A DNA stretch of 6,805 nt from Fimbriimonadales bacterium (GTDB taxonomy: Bacteria > Armatimonadota > Fimbriimonadia > Fimbriimonadales > GBS-DC): assembly GCA_026416655.1 (NCBI GenBank), contig JAOAES010000341.1, forward strand, positions 1-6,805, read 5' to 3'. The position numbers and the translations under genes were made by a program. Shown in pieces: positions 5,186 to 6,805 of the stretch. Numbering within the stretch: the first letter of the stretch is position 1; every line of letters starts with the position of its first letter. The notes under the pieces are model-generated. The model made no database searches. It was given only the letters and a program-made list of their open reading frames with translations, and was not told where the DNA came from.

Positions 5186-6805
5186 ATGATGATGCAGACC
5201 CAATCGCTTGCAGCAGTGCAGAGCAACGGGCAGGCGCAGGCAGCGCGGATGCTCATCGGGCGCGTGGTGGGCACGGAACGCCAGCCCAATACCGCTTATC
5301 AGTTTTACTTTTGGGCGACGCCCGACGCGCCGATTGGAATCGGAACCCTCGTGGTGGTGGACGCGGGCGTCCGCAAAGTGTGGGGGATCGTGACCGAAGG
5401 GCAAGGCTACAACGATGTCGCCAGTCCGATGTTTGACTATCTGGGCGCGGACGGACAACCCGACGCGCAACCGCCCACAGACCGCCCCGAAATCCGCGTC
5501 TACTCCGCCGCCGTGCTGCGCCATTACCCCGAACAGCCCGTGCAACCTGTGCCGATTGCCCCTGTGTACCTCGCTACCGAGCAGGATGTGCAGGTCGCCC
5601 TGCGCATCGATGAGATTCCCGACGCTCGGCGCATCCCTGTCGGCGTGTACGAAAGCGGCGCGAGCATCGCTCCCATCTATCTGGACGCCGACTTCTTGCT
5701 GGGACCCGAAGCGGGGCACTTGAATGTAACGGGCACGAGCGGACTGGCAGCGAAAACCAGCGCGATTCAGTTCCTGCTGACCGCCATCTTTCAGAAAGCC
5801 GCCAAAAGCGTGGCGGTCGTGTGCTTCAATGTGAAGGGAGGCGACCTGCTGTTTCTGGATTTGCCAGCGGCGCATCCACTCTCGCAACGCGATTTGGAGG
5901 TGTATCAGGCGGTGGGCGTGCAGCCTGTGCCGTTCCCCCGTGTGGAGTATTACGCCCCCTATAAGCCCGACCGCGTGAATCTGGCGACGCTGCGCACCAA
6001 CCCCGCCCTGCGCCACAATGTGCATCCGATGCTGTGGGGCATGCGCGAGGTGATGCGCTATGTGGAGGTGCTACTCAACAAAGACGATGTGGACGCCAAA
6101 GCCGACGCCTTTTTGCAGTTCCTGCGCCAGCGCGTGATTGAACCCGGCGAGTTCGCCTTCGAGGAAGAGGAAGCTGAGATTCTCGCAGCACGCGGGCTGC
6201 CCCCCAAACTGCGCGTGCAGAGCTTCGGCGACCTCGTGAAGTGGTTCGAGGTGGTGCTGAAGCTGCTGGAGGCAAAAAACCAAAAGCAGTGGCGCAGTTT
6301 CGCTGTAGAGACCATCCGCAAAATTCAGAACCGCTTGGTGAACCTCACCACGCGCTTCGCAGGGCTGGTGGGCGAGGGCGATACGGCGATGGACTTACCG
6401 TGGGGCGCGTTTCAGGATCGCACGGTCTATGTGATCGATGTCGCCAACCTCTCGGCGGAGGCGCAGGACTTAATCTTTACGCGCGTGATTGCCGAGTTGC
6501 GCGAGCGGATGGAGCAGCGCAGTCTCGGTGTGGACGCCGTTGTCGTGGTGGTGGACGAGTTGAACCAGTACGCGCCGAACACGAACCGCGAGACCTATGT
6601 GATGCGCACGCTGCGCGACATCTGCGCGCGCGGGCGGTATCTGGGGCTGGTGCTGTTCGGGGCGCAGCAGTTCCGCTCACAGGTGGATCGGCAGGTGGTG
6701 GGCAACTGCTCCACCTCGCTGTACGGGCGCATCGAGATGGAGGAGATGGCGCAGCCGGGCTACAACATCTTCGGCAACGCGGTCAAAGAGAAGATGGGCG
6801 CGCTC
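5186..6805 (+). CDS. HerA-like ATPase (HAS-barrel plus RecA-type motor) with atypical P-loop, 3' end beyond window
   Basis: 540 codons run uninterrupted to the edge. Residues about 20-85 form a HAS-barrel, the beta domain shared by HerA and ATP synthase (MLIGRVVGTE, then GTLVVVDAG and VWGIVTEGQGY). The motor follows. The P-loop is GTSGLAAKTS (183-192): K190, T191 and S192 are kept, but the second glycine is replaced and one residue is inserted relative to HerA GxTGSGKS. A helical segment (about 285-420) leads to Walker B VVVVVDELNQYAP (D457, E458), the HerA DE-x-x-x-Y-x-P form. RGRYLGLVLFGAQQF (from R482) and VVGNCST match the HerA sensor/arginine region. HerA forms a hexameric DNA translocase, usually with the NurA nuclease, in end resection or anti-phage defence. 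Starts GTG-ATG-ATG-ATG are in tandem at 5183-5194; the last ATG is best spaced from GGGTG. Residue numbers use the ATG at 5186. The C-terminal end and the downstream gene are not visible. Confidence 0.88.
   Translation, partial: MMMQTQSLAAVQSNGQAQAARMLIGRVVGTERQPNTAYQFYFWATPDAPIGIGTLVVVDAGVRKVWGIVTEGQGYNDVASPMFDYLGADGQPDAQPPTDRPEIRVYSAAVLRHYPEQPVQPVPIAPVYLATEQDVQVALRIDEIPDARRIPVGVYESGASIAPIYLDADFLLGPEAGHLNVTGTSGLAAKTSAIQFLLTAIFQKAAKSVAVVCFNVKGGDLLFLDLPAAHPLSQRDLEVYQAVGVQPVPFPRVEYYAPYKPDRVNLATLRTNPALRHNVHPMLWGMREVMRYVEVLLNKDDVDAKADAFLQFLRQRVIEPGEFAFEEEEAEILAARGLPPKLRVQSFGDLVKWFEVVLKLLEAKNQKQWRSFAVETIRKIQNRLVNLTTRFAGLVGEGDTAMDLPWGAFQDRTVYVIDVANLSAEAQDLIFTRVIAELRERMEQRSLGVDAVVVVVDELNQYAPNTNRETYVMRTLRDICARGRYLGLVLFGAQQFRSQVDRQVVGNCSTSLYGRIEMEEMAQPGYNIFGNAVKEKMGAL

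Noticed and set aside
5089..5436. Plus-strand open frame overlapping the end of hepT and the start of the ATPase gene
   Set aside because: It is in a different frame from both recognised genes, has low-complexity Arg/Gly/Ala composition and is explained as a frame shadow.
5144..6025. Long minus-strand open frame (293 codons) opposite the ATPase gene
   Set aside because: It lies antisense to the HAS-barrel and P-loop coding region. The His/Gly/Arg-rich translation shows no family motif.
1..6805. CRISPR array, tRNA, insertion sequence or integration site
   Set aside because: I looked for regularly spaced repeats, tRNA-like folds, transposase or integrase motifs and long terminal repeats, and found none that stand up.

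Overview
The window is GC-rich bacterial DNA holding seven protein genes in two divergent blocks. Three genes read leftward from about 4023 and four read rightward from 4138. No rRNA, tRNA, CRISPR array, transposase or integrase is visible. The organism cannot be fixed from this sequence alone. The mix is a SpoVR protein, a PqaA-type hydrolase, a processing-peptidase-like M16 protease, a pseudopilin-like C-terminal Cys-Pro motif, a minimal HEPN/MNT pair and a HerA-like ATPase. That mix would fit an environmental, possibly thermophilic, lineage such as Armatimonadota, but this is a low-confidence guess.

Leftward block (minus strand). A secreted PhoPQ-activated pathogenicity-related (PqaA) family alpha/beta hydrolase (4023-2746) is followed by a 150-base gap. 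The gap contains a long imperfect hairpin and a weak promoter candidate. Next come a SpoVR family gene (2595-1159) and, 21 bases on, an M16 metalloprotease that runs off the left edge with 379 codons visible. SpoVR and M16 are probably co-transcribed. A near-perfect 18-base palindrome sits exactly at their junction and would bury the only Shine-Dalgarno-like sequence.

Divergent spacer (4024-4137). It holds a perfect 16-base palindrome overlapped by a second, 11-base one. GGTAT/ATACC half sites recur five times. This looks like an operator region, possibly controlling both blocks.

Rightward block (plus strand). A small membrane-anchored protein with a cysteine-containing, pseudopilin-like C-terminus (4138-4500) is followed by a compact MNT nucleotidyltransferase / HEPN RNase pair (4525-4830 and 4820-5167, overlapping by 11 bases). 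This pair is recognisable as a type VII (MntA/HepT) toxin-antitoxin system with all signature residues present. Eighteen bases later a HerA-type ATPase begins (5186 to the right edge). It has a HAS-barrel and a normal Walker B, but a P-loop one residue longer than usual and lacking its second glycine. Perfect TATAAT boxes lie at the ends of the two preceding genes, just upstream of mntA and of the ATPase gene. The toxin-antitoxin pair with an unusual HerA ATPase is the part most likely to hide an under-described genome-maintenance or defence module. The decisive partner gene (NurA-like or another nuclease) would lie just beyond the right edge.
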